Shown here piece by piece: positions 48,144-60,262 of a DNA stretch of 64,000 nt. Under the pieces are notes generated by a model that had not been told where the DNA came from, did no database searches, and saw only the letters and a list, made by a program, of their open reading frames with translations. The DNA comes from Paracoccidioides lutzii Pb01 (lineage: Eukaryota > Ascomycota > Eurotiomycetes > Onygenales > Ajellomycetaceae): assembly GCF_000150705.2 (NCBI RefSeq), contig NW_015440958.1:434001-498000 (forward strand), read 5' to 3'. The position numbers and the translations under genes are program-made. Numbering within the stretch: the first letter of the stretch is position 1; each line of letters starts with the position of its first letter.

Positions 48144-49355
48144 AAAATCTCAATTTGTCTTCCATTTTTAAAATCGTTTGAAGAAAGCTTTTCCATCCTT
48201 CGTGCACGATTAGAAATCACGTAGTGGACGGATACAACGATGTTAGCCGCGTTACACCCCGGGCGTGTATTCATTTCAGCTGCTTGCTGTCGAATCCAAG
48301 TCCTCTAGATGCCAACAGACTAGAAAATGGTTATCAATTTCTGCATTGGGCATTTTCAGTTCATGACGGGGTCTCTTAATCTCTCAGATAACTTGTGTAC
48401 ATCACTATTCCCACACTCGCTCCGGGCACGATTGTCCAACTGGTGCCAGAGCTTGCATTTGGGACCACAGGTCTTCCTGCGCGAGCAACCCACATCATGT
48501 TACTGTTTTGTGACAGAACAAAACCAAGCCCAGCCCAATGATTGATTCTCTAATCAGAGTTATATTCTGTCTTCATCAAAAGGCACCCAGAAACACATTT
48601 TGAAAATGCTGCATAGCAGTCGCTTCCATCAACAAACCAGCGACCGTAGCTTGGAGACAAACCCGATACGCTCATTATCCGCCCCCGCATGATATTAATC
48701 ATCCATATGCAGCATCTACATTCGGATATTCCTCTCTGCTGTCCACCAATCCCTTCTGCGCCAAGATTCCAAGTTTGCTCACGGCTCACGGACGGTCCGA
48801 TGTTCAAATGTTTAGATTGGTGCACGAAAATAGCCATATTTCAACTGGCATCGATGAATTAAGCCTTCACGGACAAGGAGTTCGGAGATCAAAACTCCTG
48901 TAGTTGTTTCCTGACCAATCGCTCAACTCAGCTTCGGTATAAACTCAATATTTCCATATACTAAGCAAAACTGTCAGCAGTCTTCCATAATAAGCTAATG
49001 ATGCAGCTTCAAGCCAACCCAAAACATCAGAGAGAAGATTAAATGTTCGTCCTCGCCAGATACCAATCCATTGCTCCAACTTCAACCCAAGAAGAGAGAG
49101 AAGGGGGACATGAGATGAATCTGGCATACGACTAAGGATGACGATACGAATATTTCATCATTGGTTTTGGATATTCACAATTGAAGGTGTGCACATACAT
49201 ACCAACTAAGGGCAAGCCAGCACAACATAAAATCCGACACCCACCGTCCAGAGGTGTAATTCAACTGGGGGATTGATATTTCAAAAGATAATTTGGTACT
49301 TGGCATCACCGTTGACGGCGGTTCCCATCCACGAACGATTTAACTATGACAGGAC
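46083..49355. other. 3.3-kb intergenic region
   Basis: No gene supported. It holds an A run at about 47480-47504 and a T run at about 48112-48142. A tRNA-like B-box sequence near 47855-47890 does not fold into a tRNA. Confidence 0.5.
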
Positions 49356-49978
49356 CTAATCATCATAGCTGACCAGGCGCCGACTAAAAGGATTTGCACT
49401 GAGAGAGAGGGGTTTTTGAGAATTTGCAGATTCCACCGCTCGGACTCCAGACTCAAGGGAGTTTTGGACACTCTTGTTGGTATACTGAATAGTTCCTTCT
49501 GTTATCTTTCTGTCCACAATATTATGTTCTTCCTCATCGTATTCCATTGCCTGATGATTTTGCGAACTCCGGCTTTTCGCCTGTCTTTCTAAACGGGCGG
49601 TATCATCGCTCTTTTTATCAACTTGAAACTCAACTTCAGCATCCCCCTTATCAGCTATTTCTTTTAACCTCTTCTCGCGCTGCAGCCTCTGTATTTCGCT
49701 GTGTCGAAAGATCTCAACTTGCTGGTCCGTAAGGGTCCGTTTGGTGCCATCCGCATAGTATCCCAAGTTATCCTCGTCGAACTGTTCATCAATCCCTGCT
49801 AGCATCAGAGAATAATCCGGGTCATTGCTCCTTCCAGGGAAATGACGCGCATGAAATTCCTGGAGGTCATTCTGTTGCGTGTAAATTGTTAGCCTAAGAT
49901 GCCGAAGGGGGGTTAACTATGCTGGCTGGATAGCATGCTTACCGTTGTAATAGACGGAAATTGTGACTGAAGTGCCAT
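49356..49978 (-). CDS. DUF3807 family protein
   Basis: Two exons, 49978-49943 and 49871-49356, give 183 residues starting MALQSQFPSITTNDLQEFHA. The conserved core is RHFPGRSNDPDYSLMLAGID, EDNLGYYADGTKRTLTDQQV and EIFRHSEIQRLQREKR. The pattern GYY-x-DG-x-KRTLTD-x-Q-x-x-x-FRHSEI is characteristic of the fungal DUF3807 family. The rest is charged and probably disordered. Function is unknown. The first exon of 12 codons is supported by a GTAAGC donor, a CAACAG acceptor and in-frame joining. The start is unambiguous because no other in-frame ATG precedes the core. Confidence 0.88.
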
Positions 49979-51109
49979 TGCAAAAAACACTTCCAATGCC
50001 AAAGTCCTTCAGGGTGGTCTTTTCAAAGGCGATTGATTAGACCAGGTAGGATATCTCAAATTCAATTGCTGTTGGGACAGAATGGAAGTGTGGTTTGCGA
50101 GACTTGGGAGACACAAAGGCGGTCAAAATATGCGGGCTTGAATATCTAGCCGAAACTTTAATCGCCCTTAAAATAACTTTATTGCAACCAGACTGTCTCC
50201 ATATCATTTTCTCAAGTTTCAAATGTACACCATGTGAATGCAGCACTTTTTCCACCAAAATAATAACACTTAGAAACGGATAGCTAGGCCCAAGCAGAAG
50301 GGGGGATGTGGGTGTTTGCGAGTTCCCAGGTATTGTTGTCCTTGTGTGATTTAAAAGGGAGATCCACCGCTTTTATAAAGGTTCTACGAAGGTTTAGATC
50401 AGCCTGCGGTCCATCTGCCAATGTATGCCTGCAGGTATGCGTCGGCTTAGAGGGTCTAACGGGTTCAGTTCTAAGTGGCCGATTCACTATGATGACGCCG
50501 AATTCAAGATCTTAGAGGCAAGGCGACCGACACGAAAATTTGCGTCTGCCAATCATTTCACCATGACTCTATTTACCTCAAGAAGTGTCCAAAAGAAAAA
50601 AAACTCCCGGTCGTGCTCTCGACATGACTGGTTACTCGATCGTGAATAAAGAAAACCATATTTCCGGTTGATGATCGTCTTGAATCCATCCAAATGATAT
50701 CAAAATTCCCCTGGGCTTAAAATAAGTCCCAAAAGCACAGGCCCAAGGCGTTCACTCTGCACATACACCACAAATACATCTCTATTCAACCTCCACCCTC
50801 AACACCGGGGTTAGGGGAAGTGGCCATGGTTTATTTCATAAACCACGCCGAAGGTTTTTCGGGACGAGATTTAAAACCACGTTTCAACTGTACGCCAATC
50901 CACAGAGCTAAAGGCTCCTAGACCCAGACGTTACAGAATAAGAATGGCGACGTCTGTATTTGCTAGCAAGGCTCCTAGCCTCCACCCAGTCAGAACTCAT
51001 GCTGTCATGAACATCCTTCATACCCAAATTTCCGAACATATCATATTCCTGATAACTCAGCAACCAATCAAGTTGGATTCGCCTCCCTAGGTATCATATT
51101 TGCATTAGT
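49979..51109. other. 1.1-kb intergenic region
   Basis: No gene recognised on either strand. It covers the promoter of the DUF3807 gene and the 3' flank of USB1. Confidence 0.5.
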
Positions 51110-52268
51110 TTACAAGCCACAGAACCCATTTTCATCGAGAATCAGCGTTGGAAGTTCCAAATTGTGAACTCTATTCCCAATTTTGACCTTCACACTGTGA
51201 AAAAGGATTTCAACTTCCTTGAGCTTTCCAAGTTCTACGGAAGCAACCCGCTGCTTATCCTCCACTGATGGTTCTGTCAAGCTCCACGCGATAGATATAT
51301 GGAAGTAGTCAGAAAAGTCCTCGACAGGGTCGGAAGTTGCTGGTTGGGCCCGGGGTTTCTTGCTATACCGTTTCCTGCCGGGCGTATTTGCAGGGTCTGG
51401 GCTTTGATACAGCGGAGGTTGGTGGAAAGCAGCAACACTCTGATTCGATATCACCAGCAGGCGATTCAGCTCATTGTGTGCTGGTTTTACAACCCGTAAA
51501 ATGAGGAACCACCGCGTTCTCTCAAAATTAGAAACCCAGTCTAACCCAGCCGTTGACACGCGAAACCTGCCGACTTCGTTAGGTCGTTCTATTGATGGTA
51601 GTATTCATTTTTATCGGAAGTACGGAATGAATAGCACTTACGGACGAATATCAGAGTCACGTATGGCATCGTTTAGCATGTCTTTAAACGGCTGTCTGTC
51701 ATCCGTCACAAGCGCAACGGGGCGCGAAAGGCTAATGTGCAGCGGCATTTGGGCACCCAGATCGCTAAACAGCAGGCTATGGATTTCCAATCCATTTTGA
51801 AGTTCATGTCCAGACCGAGAAATTACGTCTTCTAAAGTGGAGACCTCTGGAGCCGCGGGGTACCCTCCAACAAGGACAAAATCAGCCGACGGTGGCCCAA
51901 TATACACGCAATCAGATTTGCAGCGGGACTGATCGAAAAAGGATATATGAAATGGCAAAATACTTACACTCGAGATATATATGGGTGGGCCAGTTGCCAA
52001 CAACATGGGGAATTATACGTTTGCGCCCGTCATGGAGACTGGGTTCGTCCTGGACGCTAACGCGCGAATTGGTTGCATAGAGATCAAGGAACTCAGCAGG
52101 CAACGGAGGTAAAACAGAATTCCCACTTCTCCCATCACCTTCCTTATTATTATTATTTCCGCTATCTGTTCGCTGTCGCTTCAGCAAACGAACGGGAGTT
52201 GTCACTGGCTGAGCTTTTGTCTGTGGGCTCTCGTCCGATTCTGAATCGGAATACTGAACTAGATCCAT
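51110..52268 (-). CDS. USB1: U6 snRNA phosphodiesterase Usb1
   Basis: Three exons, 52268-51968, 51864-51642 and 51566-51110, join to 326 residues. The N-terminus has an acidic Ser/Asp stretch (MDLVQYSDSESDES) and a basic patch. The fold is a 2H phosphoesterase. The first HxS motif is in LPLHISLSRP-type sequence, here MPLHISLSRPVAL, and the second is HISIAWSL. Exon 1 ends at NWPTHIYLE and the first intron removes an alternative open frame. The acceptor at 51865 restores THIYLEWYPAAPEVSTLEDV, matching the family. Usb1 trims the 3' oligo(U) tail of U6 snRNA in the nucleus, leaving a terminal phosphate that stabilises it. The gene diverges from the Pal1-family gene. Confidence 0.93.
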
Positions 52269-53391
52269 GTCAAATCAATTTGCTGTATGCATTTCCCAGG
52301 TATGTATTGTGCTTTATCGTTGGTTCCGTCGCAGGTGTTATCAGCAATTAATATGCTGACTGGAGAACGGTTTGGAGAGTTGAGGTGGTCCAATCACGTG
52401 ATTTGGATTGAGTTTCGAGGATTTCAATTCCTGCAACAATACACGGCCACTTTGCCATCGTTTCTCATTCTCCCTTGCTATAACCCATGTGCGATTCGAT
52501 TGACTTTCGATCTTAAAACGGTAGGCAGCCACCATTCTCTTTATCCAAATTATGGCTCAAGATTTGGCTAACTTACACCTCTAATTAAGGCTGAGAAATA
52601 CAATTTTTCTTCCGATCCAACTTCTTTTCTTCCGGCGGAATGTTGGGCATGTGAACTCATAGGGAAAATTCTGGGGAGAACAGAACAAGCAACGGTTTCT
52701 GTCAGATAAAAACAGAAGCTCCAGACTGAGCTTAGTGCTGGCGGACTGAATCGATCTAGGATTTATCTTCATCTTCTGAATCGACCTAGGACCTATCTTC
52801 ATCTTGCTTCTATCGGTTCGTCGAAACAACCTTTTGCAGGAGGTCATGTGACCAAATTTTATATTTTGCCCCACAATGATTTACCCACTACCCGCAGCCG
52901 TCAGCCCGTAGCTTGCCAGACTGGGGGAACAGGACAGGGCTTTGCAGACCTTGGTGACAAATCCATGGCGTCAATCTGGATCCATCAGCCAAGCCCTAGG
53001 CTGATGTTATTGGCCGCAGCAGCCTCACTGACGTTTACATGTGGACCCGCTGGATCATCTGGACTCAACAGGCAGAGCTAATATTTTCTATGAAAAGCTT
53101 AACCTCCAACTTTGATTGATGGGGATTAAAAATAGCAAGCAGCACATACACACAGTGTAGTTTTCACCCATAACTACTTTGCTGTTTATCTGTTGTTGTT
53201 GTTGTTGTTGATCTCTATCCACCACCTCTTTCACCAGGATTTGTTGATTCCTTCGGCCTGAGCAATGCACATATAAACAACCTATTTAAATTCCAGTGTT
53301 TAAACCAGGGCAAACCAAAAATAAGACTTCCATTACAATACTTTCTCCTCTACACATCGGATCCATAAATCAAACCTTTTTTAATAAAACA
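52269..53391. promoter_or_regulatory. Divergent promoter region of USB1 and the Pal1-family gene
   Basis: 1.1 kb between two divergent start codons. It contains a TCACGTGA palindrome near 52395, and a CAA/GTT repeat at about 53190-53210. The last 100 bases before the right ATG are C/A-rich, usual for a fungal leader. Confidence 0.45.
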
Positions 53392-54179
53392 ATGCCGTCT
53401 TCATCCTTGAGCATCTCAGAACGAACCAGAATCAGCAGCCACAGGCATTCCACCAACTCCATTCCCTCTCCATATGCCACCTTCTCCAGTCCTCCTCCAT
53501 ATTCTGCCATATACACATCTTCAACATCCCCTCCTCACTCATCAAGCCCTCAAAACCCCGACACTGACCACACTACAATGACCCAATTGTCGCAATCGCA
53601 GCAGGCGAGATTCCACCGGCGACACCACCGGTGCAGCACAAGTGTGCAATTGGACATCATTGATCGTCTTGATAACATAGGTCTCTTCTGCTATCATCAT
53701 GAAGGCCCTTATGATGCCGCCAGCCGTGCACAAAACTCACATCCCTGCTCATCAAAACTCCACAGCAGGAACCCCATCGATGCCCTGCAAAGCTCTATCG
53801 AGGAAGCTCTCAAAGCTACCCCGCCTGACAAAATTGCCGATTGCATCCGGAACCACAGGCCGCTGGATGGAGTAGCCTATTACGCGCCTGGAACGACGGA
53901 TCCAAATGGCCATAAGTATGACTATGAGGAGGGGTGGAATATGATGACTGAGGACACTGGTAATTTTAAGAGGTGGCCGGGGATGGTAAGTTAGTTTTAT
54001 TTATTTTTATTTTTTAATTGATTTATCAAACTTGATATTTTGGTTGCTGATGGTTTTATTATGTATAGAAATTCCGTGATGAGGATTTCAAGAATGATCC
54101 TGGATATATGGCTCTTATAAATGAACCGAGGCGGAAACTGTGGTCATTTCGTCGTCGTAAACAGAAACAGAAGCCGTAG
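53392..54179 (+). CDS. Pal1 cell-morphology family protein
   Basis: Two exons, 53392-53985 and 54069-54179, give 234 residues. After a Ser/Pro/Thr-rich N-terminus the Pal1 core reads LDIIDRLDNIGLFCYHHEGP, then YDAASRAQN, DALQSSIEEALKATPPDKIA, HRPLDGVAYYAPGTTDPNG and YDYEEGWNMMTEDTGNFKRW. A short second exon follows with KFRDEDFKNDPGYMALINEP and a basic tail RRRKQKQKP. The D-I-I-D-x-L-D and HHEGPYDA motifs define the family. Pal1 of fission yeast acts at the cell cortex in maintaining cylindrical shape and associates with endocytic patches. This is the smaller filamentous-fungus form, and its exact role is unknown. The start ATG follows AAAACA; no in-frame ATG lies upstream. Confidence 0.88.
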
Positions 54180-54451
54180 AGCTGGGATGCTATCTATTTT
54201 TTAATCTTCTTATAAACTTTACATTCACGCTACATATATTGGGTATCCTGAGGAAGAAGGGAATAATGAATATGAATATGGCTTGAGCATGGCATCATGA
54301 AAATAGCGATCATGATTCTTTAAAAAGATGATTTCTAATACTTAAGTTACATTAAGAGATTCTCTAATTAATCATGTTATTAAATAAAAATCAGCACTCC
54401 CTCTCTCTATACATGTAAATCCATTCCCTAATATCGATTTATACAAAATCT

Positions 54452-56189
54452 TCAAGTCGTAGTCATGACGCTAGCATTTTTATACCAATTCAACAGCGGG
54501 TTCTCGCCGCTGCGCGTCTCTGTGTCCTCGACATATGCCCAGCGTTCGAGGAAATCAGCGTGACTGGATACCTGCGTTAATTTACCGGTGATGGCCCGGT
54601 ATACGTCTTCCATCAGGTTAAAGTCTGTGGGGAAGAAGATGTCGAAGTAGCCTTGGTGGACCTGTAAAATCAGGGGCGTTAGTTTCTCAATTTTTTTTCT
54701 TTCTTTAATATGTTTTTTATTTCGAATGCAAATTATTTCTTATGGTGAGGGGAAGCGATAGGGGGTTATGGGAGGGATAGAATCTAGGTGTAGACTAAGA
54801 TAAGGAAAGGGATAATCGTACAAATGGAGTGGAAACCGGAACGGTTGTACGCTGATATCGTGTTTGAACGACAGGGGCATTGTAGCCCGGCACTGCGTCG
54901 GGAAGGCTATTGAAGTCACTGGTAACGAGTCGATGGGCGGGGAAGTAATCACGCAAGATATCGAAGAACTGCATTAGGCGAGTAGGTATGTATTCTGGTA
55001 ATGTCATGTTCGGTGCAAATGGGAGGGCAGCTTGAATCTTTCTGGCAAGCGGGGAGCGAAGGGGTGTAGGGAATGGTCGTCGTGCAGCAGCTTTACGGAC
55101 TCGAAGGTATCTCGAAGCTATTAGGTCGAGATTTGGGATATAATATTCGTAAAATTCACCGTCTGCGTCGATGAGCACGCAACCTTGTCTTGGTTGTCCA
55201 GTTTCTAGATCGTAACGGATTGCGTCGTGGCTGAAGTTATCGAACACCTCGAGCGCAAGGAAGAAACAGGGTGAATGGACATAGGTATTCCAGTCGAATA
55301 TGGACTGGTTTATGATTTCCGCATGGCCTCTGTGGCCGCTGCTGTGTATGGAATTTTTCAGATTCTTCTGTTGCAGTTTCGCCAGTGAGGGCGAAATCTC
55401 GATGATCTTGAATTTGGTGCGTTGATAGACCTCTGGATCTACGTCTCGTATATAATCCAATACGTTCAGCATCAGAGTCCCGTTTCCGGCTCCCATCTCA
55501 TATATTATCAGGTCGTGGTATGGAAACAGAGTCAACTTGTAGTTTGTCACAAGATATCGGGCAATTGCTTCCCCATAGTACGGCCGAAATAGCTCTGTCG
55601 GTGTGTGCCATAGTTGACGACTCTCATCATATTTCACCGCATCCAACTTGTCCTCAAACTCCTTGTATCGCTGGCCTAACAATCGGTTGAATTCGGGCCC
55701 GTCAGCCATACTGTTGAAATCAAACGGCTCGCCCGGATTGAAAATGGTCGCGTGCTTTGAAAAGTAGCCATAATTGGGATTATACAAACTATCTAAAAGT
55801 CGGAAACGAGGATATTAGTCCATTTAAAATGCAGCGAAACGAGCCCACTCTATTCAATTACCCTCTATAAAGTCCCTAGCCAGCATCTTCACACGCCTTG
55901 GTCGATGATATCGTGACTGTAAATCTGTGGATGTTACCATCGGATACTCCTGCAACTCCTTGGACATGTCTCTTGGGAAATCATCTGTCCTGTGTTTCCA
56001 GAAGGTAGGGTCTTCTAGTGATCGTCGTTTGAGGGTCGGTTTGGTGGCATAGGAGCGGCATTGTTGATGCGTTCGGGAACGAGCCGGAATTGGGTCGCTG
56101 GAGCGCATACAAACATGCGAATGGCGGATCCGGCACCCTTTATGCCGGAATAGCTGCCGGAAAATAAGTGCGACAACAGGCGAATCCAT
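54452..56189 (-). CDS. Mitochondrial SAM-dependent arginine methyltransferase, NDUFAF7/MidA family
   Basis: Three exons, 56189-55862, 55792-54822 and 54661-54452, give 502 residues. The N-terminus (MDSPVVALIFRQLFRHKGCR and following) is Arg-rich and lacks acids, fitting a mitochondrial presequence ending near CRSYATKPTLKRRS. The catalytic part contains RDFIEDSLYNPNYGYFSKHA, the SAM-binding motif IIYEMGAGNGTLMLNVLDYI, then FFLALEVFDNFSHDAIRYD. The last exon reads VHQGYFDIFFPTDFNLMEDV and ends SVMTTT. Human NDUFAF7 methylates an Arg of NDUFS2 early in complex I assembly. The fungal role is inferred by family. The gene shares a 253-base promoter with the divergent cysteine-synthase-like gene. 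Confidence 0.9.
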
Positions 56190-56442
56190 AGTGTAGGCAG
56201 CGCAAGGGAGGTGGGAGAAGCAGAGTACCGGAGGCGAAGAGCCGGGAGGTTGTTGTGTATGTGGAGTTGCAGTTGGCGAGAGAAATTGGTGAGCCAGAGG
56301 TCCAAGCTTCGCTTCGGCATGAGACAACTGCAACTTTCTCGAATATCACCACCGTCTAACGAACATGAACATGTGGATGCAACTATTACTGCTACATACA
56401 TGGCTCCTTTTTCCCTCCAAGTATATATATACATATATATAA
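56190..56442. promoter_or_regulatory. Bidirectional promoter between two mitochondrial-type genes
   Basis: 253 bases between divergent ATGs, with a TATATATATACATATATATA stretch close to the right-hand start. Coordinated expression is plausible but inferred only from spacing and from both products being predicted mitochondrial. Confidence 0.5.
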
Positions 56443-58235
56443 ATGATAGAAGCAGATATTTCTTTTCATCCCTGGACTATGATTGACACTCCACGTTTCT
56501 ATATACCCGCCGCTTTTCTGGCTGGAGTGGTACTCGCTCTTGGAATAAGAGACATATACCCTGGTCTTGAGCGCCGCTACCGGCAGCAGCAACGTCGGCG
56601 AAAAGGTCACAGTAATGAACGGAATGAAAGACAGGCGTGTGAAGGCATAGAGATTAAAAATGGCGACATGCTTGATGGTCTAGAATACGGTTTATCTTGC
56701 AGGCCCGGCCCGCCACCAATCGTCGATGGGATAGAAGGGTGCATTGGAAATACGCCTCTGTTTAGGATCAAGTCCCTATCTGATGCTACAGGATGTGAGA
56801 TTCTTGCAAAGGCGGAGGTATGTGAGCCATGTTGGTTACCAGGCTATTTTATCACTGAACGGTGTATTTATGTTCTAACATAGCTCCCCAGTTTCTCAAC
56901 GGAGCTGGAAGCAGTCCTAAAGACCGTGTGGCTCTAAATATAATAAAAACGGTCGGTTGTGAAAAACTACCTATAAGCATAGTTGATGCATCGCTGACAC
57001 CCTCCTGTAGGCGGAGGAAGAAGGTCTCCTCCATCCGTATTCTGGAGATGCCATTTACGAAGGCACAGTGGGATCTACCGGCATTTCACTCGCTACGCTG
57101 GCAAGAGCCAGAGGGTATTTAGCACACATGTATGTTTTGCCATATATCTTCTTGTCCGCTCGTTCATCTAATATATATATATATATACATCGTCATATAT
57201 ATCGTCATATCCATATGTATATCGTCATCTATATATGTTGATACACAATCTCTCACAGCTGCATGCCATCCGACCAAGCCACAGAAAAGTCGAATCTCCT
57301 CCTGAAACTAGGTGCTGTCGTAGATCGTGTGCCACCAGCACCAATCGTAGAAACGGGCCATTTCGTAAATAGGGCACGCGCTCTCGCGAAATCCCATTCC
57401 CCATCTCCAGAATCTTCTCCAGTCCGCCCTTCCTCGTCAAGCCGTCATCATCCCCAGGCGCACGAAATATCTGAGACGCCAGACGCAGATCTCTATGCCT
57501 CGCATGCGGCTGGTAAACAAGGTCGGGGCTTTTTCGCAGACCAATTCGAAAATCCAGCAAATTGGCAAGCTCACTTTCGAACAACTGGTCCGGAGATCTT
57601 CGCTCAGTGCGGTGGTAAACTTGACGCATTTGTTGCAGGTGCCGGAACCGGAGGCACCATATCAGGTATCGCACTGTTTCTGAAACCTCGCATTCCTGAA
57701 ATGTCTGTCGTGCTTGCAGATCCACAGGGAAGCGGTCTTTATAATCGCGTTCGTTATGGAGTCATGTTCGACGTGAAGGAGCGGGAGGGAACCAGGAGGC
57801 GAAGACAGGTGGATACTATTGTCGAGGGTATCGGAATCAACCGCGTTACCGTAAATTTTGAGGCTGGGAGAGAGCTAGTGGATGATGCTGTTAGGGTTAC
57901 AGACGTTCAGGCTATTGCGATGGCGAGGTGGTTGGTGGAAAAAGATGGTATATTTATCGGGAGCAGCAGTGCCGTCAATTGTAAGTTAGCCCATTCGTTT
58001 CCGTTTCCCTTCCATTTCCTCTGATCCCCCGGCAAAGGCTGACTCAAATTTGAACACAGGTTTCGCAGCAGTTAAAACAGCCATAAAACTTGGACCTGGG
58101 CACAGGGTTGTGACGATACTTTGCGATTCAGGCACGCGGCATTTATCGAAATTTTGGGAAAAGGCTGGCAATGTTGGAAGTGCTGTTGATACCAAGCTCG
58201 AGGATGTTCTTAATGCAAAGGGTGAAGAGGAGTAG
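56443..58235 (+). CDS. Cysteine-synthase-like PLP enzyme, membrane-anchored (yeast Mcy1 type)
   Basis: Five exons: 56443-56817, 56892-56951, 57011-57129, 57259-57980, 58060-58235, joining to 483 residues. A hydrophobic segment near the N-terminus (FYIPAAFLAGVVLALGIRDI) resembles the outer-membrane anchor of yeast Mcy1. The fold-type II PLP core begins GIEGCIGNTPLFRIKSL. The PLP lysine lies in FLNGAGSSPKDRVALNIIKT, and the phosphate-binding loop is AGAGTGGTISGIALF. YEGTVGSTGISLATLARARG and IGSSSAVNCFAAVKTA follow. A low-complexity Ser/Pro/His insertion lies around residues 215-245. Family members make cysteine from O-acetylserine or related substrates, but activity of this branch is not settled. 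MIDTPRF at codon 13 is an alternative start. The second donor GTCGGT is unusual. It is convergent with SCM3, with 86 bases between stop codons. Confidence 0.88.
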
Positions 58236-58321
58236 ATGGCAAATTTTGTGTATAATTTCAACAAAAATACAAAAAGTGATTACATGAAGTCGAAACTATC
58301 TTTTTCTATAAAACTACGACA

Positions 58322-60262
58322 TTATACGTCGAACTGCTCTTTTGGGGTCCGCCGTTTATAGGGTGAGGCCGCAATTTTTATCAAACTTTGCCTCTTCTGT
58401 GGAGTGCGCATTTTGGGAGGCGTGTCGACCTGAATCGAAGATAAGCCTGCCCCGCTCCATGCTGTGTCAAAGGCTTCGGAAAGAGGGTCATCACTATCGT
58501 CACTCTCATCACTTTGCTCGACTTGTTTGGCCGGAGCAGAGAACGGCGTGAGGGGCGCTGGTCGACGTGAGACCGTTCGAGCCGGTTGTAGAAGTTTCAC
58601 CAGTGATGGAGATTTTATAACCAGAGTTCTTTTCGGCAGTCTGGTCGGTGTTTTAAATTGCCACTCCTGTTGCTGAGTTGGTGGACAATAGGAGCTTTTC
58701 CAATCTTCCCACGCTTCCCCTAGACATATCTTAGCCCATTCGCACTGTAACTCATTTCTCGTTTGGCCTTTGAGTGCAGCTTCTAAATCCTCCCATGAAA
58801 CCTCAGATTGCAACTTAAAAGACTCCAGCGCATCTTTTACTTCCTCTGTCCACGATATTTCTGGTGGACGACATCTTTTGATATCGACAGACCGGACATA
58901 GTACCAATGTCTTAGCTGCCCAGATGTCCTTTCAGGAATGGAGCGGTAAACCTCTTTCCAAGGTCGCTTCTGTACTACCCGTAGAGTTAAGATAATTCTT
59001 ATTTCACTAGGCGTTAAAGGCTCGGTTGCAGTGCTAAGTTTTGCTGGCTTTGATGTTTCAGGAATTTTTGATATTGAATCAGGTTCATATAGAGATATAT
59101 CATTCTCCGGGTTGGTAGATGACTCACTTTCCACAGAATTTTCTATGGAATCATTCACTTGAAATGAAGGCGACTCTGTAAGGATACCCAGTTTTTGTTG
59201 GTCATGGTTTTGAGGAGATGATTGTGGCATCTCATCCTCAGGTTTATGATCATGTAACTCGGATTTTTGTAAAGGATAGGACGGAGAGGGATAAGACGAA
59301 TCTGATTTTTTGGTAGGCTCTCGTATAATTGTCGACGATTTGTTAGTGCAGAGCGTAGAAGCGGCGATGGTAGCTTTAGCGGGAGTACGCGTTTTGGATG
59401 GTGTGGAAACAGAACGAAAGGCATTCTGAAGAGGATCATCCGAATCAGAATGGGAAATACAATCAGAGGATTTGGATCTTTTCAATGATCGAATTTTTCG
59501 CGCCCCAAGAGGTTTGCGCCCCTTTGTCCGCGACAATTTTGGTCGACCAGTTTGGGGAAGCGCCCATAGTGACCCGGAATTTGGAGGTGAAACAGATCGG
59601 TTCCTTGGAAAGATCGGGGTTAAAGCAGGTGCCGGAAAGGACCCGAAAAGGCGATTGTCGATTTCAGAAGTTTGCCAGAGTGGTTCTACAGATTGTGAAC
59701 TTGTCCTCACTCGTTCTCTGCTCAAATAGCTCGAAGTCCTATGCAAGAAACCATTACGAGGCGACACACCGTTCTCAAACGGAGAGCCGTTTCGACTACG
59801 AAGCCCAGAATTCCGGCTGCAAATGCTGTGAGAGCCCTCCCCAAAACTAATGACGTTTCTCGGGTGAACTTCTTCGACCTCCGTAGGCTCTTTATTTTGC
59901 CTAGAATGATTTATAGTCGGAAAATTGGGAGACTTATCCAGGCGATCCGTAGTGGCTTCAGTTTCACCAAGAGGATCGAATTCGTATCTCCATTTTTGCG
60001 CCCCGAGATCCTGCTCATTTCTCATTTTCTCAATATGTCCATTGTCAATAATGATCCTGCCCGTCGCCAAGTCAATCTCATCTCCAACAGAACTGAAGTC
60101 CTTTCCATATTTTTCAAATATATCTTCAAAACGTGACTTCAACCGCAGATCATTCGCTTGACGTGCGGCATTGACATCTATTTCGGGCACTATATTGGCA
60201 AGGTTCAAATCCCAGGGCCCTAATATACGCATGCGCTTTGTTGGTCGCTTCGTTGCAAACAT
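58322..60262 (-). CDS. SCM3: Centromere histone chaperone Scm3 with C-terminal Myb-like domain
   Basis: A single exon of 646 residues. Near the N-terminus the Scm3 signature reads LKSRFEDIFEKYGKDFSSVG followed by DEIDLATGRIIIDNGHIEKM. This block defines filamentous-fungus Scm3, the HJURP counterpart that deposits CENP-A at centromeres. The middle (about 100-410) is Ser/Pro/Lys-rich and probably disordered. Residues about 420-530 hold a Myb/SANT-like region: LTPSEIRIILTLRVVQKRPW, then RSIPERTSGQLRHWYYVRS and SWTEEVKDALESFKLQSEVS. A basic tail ends TPKEQFDV. Two SDDPL motifs recur (near residues 255 and 600). The start MFATKRPTKRMRIL is the first ATG. Its promoter side faces a Mutator-like element. 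Confidence 0.87.
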   Translation of the reverse strand: MFATKRPTKRMRILGPWDLNLANIVPEIDVNAARQANDLRLKSRFEDIFEKYGKDFSSVGDEIDLATGRIIIDNGHIEKMRNEQDLGAQKWRYEFDPLGETEATTDRLDKSPNFPTINHSRQNKEPTEVEEVHPRNVISFGEGSHSICSRNSGLRSRNGSPFENGVSPRNGFLHRTSSYLSRERVRTSSQSVEPLWQTSEIDNRLFGSFPAPALTPIFPRNRSVSPPNSGSLWALPQTGRPKLSRTKGRKPLGARKIRSLKRSKSSDCISHSDSDDPLQNAFRSVSTPSKTRTPAKATIAASTLCTNKSSTIIREPTKKSDSSYPSPSYPLQKSELHDHKPEDEMPQSSPQNHDQQKLGILTESPSFQVNDSIENSVESESSTNPENDISLYEPDSISKIPETSKPAKLSTATEPLTPSEIRIILTLRVVQKRPWKEVYRSIPERTSGQLRHWYYVRSVDIKRCRPPEISWTEEVKDALESFKLQSEVSWEDLEAALKGQTRNELQCEWAKICLGEAWEDWKSSYCPPTQQQEWQFKTPTRLPKRTLVIKSPSLVKLLQPARTVSRRPAPLTPFSAPAKQVEQSDESDDSDDPLSEAFDTAWSGAGLSSIQVDTPPKMRTPQKRQSLIKIAASPYKRRTPKEQFDV

